A stretch of 64,000 nt of DNA from NCBI RefSeq assembly GCF_002920895.1, contig NZ_PQVG01000004.1, positions 1 to 64,000 of the forward strand, in the 5' to 3' direction. Below the pieces are notes generated by a model, which saw only the letters and a program-made list of their open reading frames with translations, searched no databases and was not told the DNA's origin. Shown here piece after piece: positions 63,199-64,000 of the stretch. Origin of the DNA: Flavobacterium alvei (GTDB taxonomy: Bacteria > Bacteroidota > Bacteroidia > Flavobacteriales > Flavobacteriaceae). The translations under genes and the position numbers were made by a program. How positions within the stretch are numbered: position 1 is the first letter of the stretch; the number at the start of each line of letters is the position of its first letter.

Positions 63199-64000
63199 TT
63201 AAATTTCCAAATAATTGCCATTGGCAAATTCGGAGATAATTAAATCAACATTTTCCTTATAAGATTTTGAAAATGGAAGTTTTGTGGTAGTGTTTTTAAT
63301 ATAACAAACCGCATTTCCAGTATGAATTCTGGAAATATAATTACGATTTACAATATAACTGTTGTGAATTCTAGCAAAAGGATAAGGCAAAACACCTTCA
63401 AAATGCTTTAATGTTTTGAAAGCGGTAACCATTTCACCATTATTTAAATGGATATCTGTTGAATTATTATCGGCTTGAAAATAGCAAATATCACTGGCGT
63501 CAATGTATCGATAATCACCATAAGATTTAATACATAATACTAGAGGTTGTTCAACATTTGGTTTTGATTGTTGTATATAGGTTTCTGGAATTTGTCCCTC
63601 TAAAAGCTCTTGTGTCTCATCGAGAGCTACAACATCATCTTCTGTTGTATCATCAGAAGTAGTTTGTAATTGGTCGTCTAAAAGCTCTTGATCGTTTTCA
63701 TTTAGAATTAGAATTTCCTCTTCTAATGTCTCTTGAACATCAACAGGAGTTTGTAGGTGTTCTTCTAAAAGCTCTTGATCGTTTTCATTTAGAATTAGAA
63801 TTTCTTCTTCTATGGGCTTTTGAACATCAACAGGAATTTTTGGTTGTTCTACTTTAGTCTCCTGATGGGCTACTTGATTTTGAGCAATAAAACCATCATC
63901 CTCTCCAATTGATTTTTTTATTTTAAGAATCGATTTTATTAAATCAATTTTCTGAACTGGCTTAATTATATAATCTGCCACTTCATATTGTATGGCTTCA
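63199..64000 (-). CDS. Receiver-LytTR response regulator (partial, 5' end beyond the window)
   Basis: Partial: the frame runs off the right edge, so the start and most of the receiver are missing. The visible N-terminal part (EVADYIIKPVQKIDLIKSI) is the end of a receiver domain, with the conserved Lys-Pro. Next comes an acidic linker of about 110 residues containing two 29-residue near-copies (PVDVQ..., then LEEEILILNENDQELL) and a third degenerate one. The C-terminal LytTR DNA-binding domain shows CYFQADNNSTDIHLNNGE, then PFARIHNSYIVN and ending PFSKSYKENVDLI. LytTR regulators often control secreted-protein genes; the repeat-peptide gene follows after 177 bp. Confidence 0.82.
   Translation of the reverse strand, partial: EAIQYEVADYIIKPVQKIDLIKSILKIKKSIGEDDGFIAQNQVAHQETKVEQPKIPVDVQKPIEEEILILNENDQELLEEHLQTPVDVQETLEEEILILNENDQELLDDQLQTTSDDTTEDDVVALDETQELLEGQIPETYIQQSKPNVEQPLVLCIKSYGDYRYIDASDICYFQADNNSTDIHLNNGEMVTAFKTLKHFEGVLPYPFARIHNSYIVNRNYISRIHTGNAVCYIKNTTTKLPFSKSYKENVDLIISEFANGNYLEI

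Overview
The window is an AT-rich chromosomal segment from a member of the Flavobacteriaceae, most likely Flavobacterium or a close relative. Three kinds of evidence support this. Many genes are preceded by the Bacteroidetes promoter box TAnnTTTG, often with TTG or TTTG about 19 bp upstream. One secreted protein carries a type IX secretion (T9SS) C-terminal sorting domain. Several genes are typical of the group: a MurF-alanine racemase fusion, TPR histidine kinases, a HopJ-family protein and a TonB-dependent receptor. Most of the window is ordinary core genome, with accessory islands between.

Layout. 0.2-8.7 kb: trmN, an AT-rich TPR/GIY-YIG protein, a LamB-like porin, a glutaryl-CoA dehydrogenase-like enzyme, and an overlapping pair of secreted proteins (a small T9SS cargo and a 905-residue beta-helix protein). 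8.7-15.5 kb, minus strand: iron-sulfur genes (2Fe-2S ferredoxin, NifU-type scaffold, Mrp), then trmB, a LysE exporter and an alkyltransferase-like gene, a large AsmA-like protein and a ribosome-associated HPF/RaiA protein. 15.8-24.5 kb: M13 peptidase, tRNA-Ala, enoyl-CoA hydratase, a 58-residue membrane protein, queD-like, lpxH, a GyrI-like protein, M20 amidohydrolase, PsiE, DUF2062 and MFS genes. 24.6-33.2 kb: recJ, rsmI, an acidic conserved protein, tdk, murF-alr, mscL and asd. 33.2-39.6 kb: His-rich small protein plus TonB receptor, a small outer-membrane protein, lepA, a 96-nt palindromic repeat and dusB.

39.7-47.9 kb: a three-gene phosphorelay cassette (membrane histidine kinase, single-domain receiver, receiver-PAS protein with a kinase-like tail but no ATPase), a decayed copy of an ABC permease gene, adenine deaminase, a HopJ protein, the intact ABC permease and rbfA. 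48-54.8 kb: methylmalonyl-CoA epimerase, tRNA-Met(CAT), a small proline-rich membrane protein with a strong promoter, riboflavin synthase, pdxA, and the fatty-acid cluster DUF177-rpmF-fabH-accB-accC. 54.9-59.8 kb: DUF4861, S9 peptidase, mtgA and thiL.

59.9-64 kb, all minus strand: a NarL-type regulator, a TPR histidine kinase, a small secreted protein built of five 14-residue repeats, and the C-terminal part of a receiver-LytTR regulator cut by the window edge. This last locus is the best candidate for something undescribed: a repetitive secreted peptide precursor lying between two regulatory systems. A functional link is only a hypothesis. Other unusual signals are the ABC permease relic, the palindromic and dispersed intergenic repeats, and the tandem 21-bp palindromes upstream of the proline-rich protein promoter.
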